Below, in pieces: positions 23,448 through 24,017 of a stretch of DNA of 24,017 nt; the stretch's first letter is position 1, and each line of letters opens with the position of its first letter. The stretch lies in contig CAYJGK010000025.1 of assembly GCA_964370065.1 (NCBI GenBank), positions 1 to 24,017 of the forward strand, in the 5' to 3' direction. Origin of the DNA: CAMQRS01 sp964370065. Lineage in GTDB: Bacteria; Bacillota_I; Bacilli_A; Erysipelotrichales; Erysipelotrichaceae. The position numbers were made by a program, and so were the translations under genes. The notes below the pieces were generated by a model that was not told the origin of the DNA, searched no databases, and saw only the letters and a program-made list of their open reading frames with translations.

Positions 23448-24017
23448 AACCTTAATTAAAATACGATTAAGAGGTATGTTTGCCACCATTACAAAAAAAT
23501 CAAAGAAAAAACAAGGTTTGGGATCAGTTATTGGTTATATTATTTTAGGATTATATGTATTTGGTGTATTTTTCATTGGATTAAGCGCCGGATTTAGTGA
23601 GTTATTAGAAGGATTAAACGGAACTGGATATGAATGGTCATTCTTTGCTTTAGTAGGGGTAGCTTCCATTTTACTGGGGCTAGTTGGAAGTATTTTTTTA
23701 GCACAGCAAGAACTCTATAATGCAAAAGACAATGACTTATTATTATCTTTACCAATTAAAGAAAGAGATATTGTATTAAGTCGTGTATTTTCTATTTTAA
23801 TACTAAACTATGTATATACATTATTAATTTTTTTACCAGCTATTTATGCATATATTAATATTATAGGAATTGATGTATTACAATTTTTACTATTCATTAT
23901 TGCTTTTTTAACACTACCATTAATCATCTTAACCCTTACTTGTATATTGGGATGGATTTTTGCGATGATTATTGCTCGTGCTAAACATAAAAACATGATT
24001 ATTATTTTATTATATAT
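23440..24017 (+). CDS. ABC transporter permease, 3' end beyond the window
   Basis: The frame stays open to the window end, giving about 192 residues of an integral membrane protein. After a basic N-terminus (LKTLIKIRLRGMFATITKKSKKKQG) come hydrophobic segments, QQELYNAKDNDLLLSLPI and LSRVFSILILNY. This layout matches the ABC_tran_2-type putative exporter permeases that partner with ATPases of the kind directly upstream. The ATG at 23440 lies inside the end of the ATPase gene; an ATG at 23476 is an alternative. Ribosome sites are weak, so translation is probably coupled to the ATPase gene. Confidence 0.85.
   Translation, partial: MLKTLIKIRLRGMFATITKKSKKKQGLGSVIGYIILGLYVFGVFFIGLSAGFSELLEGLNGTGYEWSFFALVGVASILLGLVGSIFLAQQELYNAKDNDLLLSLPIKERDIVLSRVFSILILNYVYTLLIFLPAIYAYINIIGIDVLQFLLFIIAFLTLPLIILTLTCILGWIFAMIIARAKHKNMIIILLY

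Noticed and set aside
1..24017. tRNA or rRNA genes
   Set aside because: No cloverleaf with a TTCGA-type T-loop and CCA end, and no rRNA-like conserved stretch, was seen on either strand. The AT-rich gaps do not contain them.

Overview
The window looks like chromosomal DNA of a low-GC Gram-positive bacterium (Bacillota). Supporting signs are strongly AT-rich codon use, AGGAGG-type ribosome binding sites, a T-box leader, a CIRCE element in front of clpB, an FBP-type L-lactate dehydrogenase and a sortase-type surface protein. The protein sequences feel closest to gut Erysipelotrichia-like lineages, but that placement is an impression and cannot be proven here.

Layout. Positions 1-1300 are a decayed, gene-poor zone. 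It holds a strong hairpin terminator, a candidate promoter, an interrupted reading frame, a small two-helix membrane protein, and the relic of an IS3-type insertion sequence whose OrfA frame carries three stops. Positions 1300-2970 hold a flavin-type split-barrel protein and ldh, which has its own promoter and terminator. Positions 2987-6456 form a three-gene unit (YitT-family membrane protein, DUF885 lipoprotein, proC) in which Shine-Dalgarno sites overlap the preceding stop codons.

Positions 6498-15006 are a complete histidine biosynthesis operon, hisZ-G-D-C-B-H-A-F-I-E-K. It has a consensus promoter and a His-type (CAC specifier) T-box leader, and ends in a factor-independent terminator. 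Adjacent genes overlap, abut or are separated by one base, which suggests translational coupling. All ten pathway steps are present, including the PHP-type histidinol phosphatase at the end.

Positions 15073-18713 carry one large cell-wall protein of 1174 residues with its own promoter and a perfect palindrome near the transcription start. It has a signal peptide, about six SpaA/CnaB-like repeats and an atypical C-terminal sorting signal (PPNTN). A cytidylate-kinase-like gene follows. clpB lies on the minus strand, facing that gene across a shared hairpin. The clpB promoter overlaps a CIRCE operator, and the same intergenic region fires rightward into a glyoxalase-fold (VOC) gene and a two-gene ABC exporter whose permease runs off the window.

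No rRNA, tRNA, CRISPR array or phage module was found. The most unusual items are the surface protein, whose repeats appear to have lost the isopeptide Lys and Glu and whose sorting motif is non-canonical; the CIRCE/-35 overlap; the discriminator-position base of the T-box; and the decayed IS3 relic. I did not find a clearly new multi-gene defence or mobile system.
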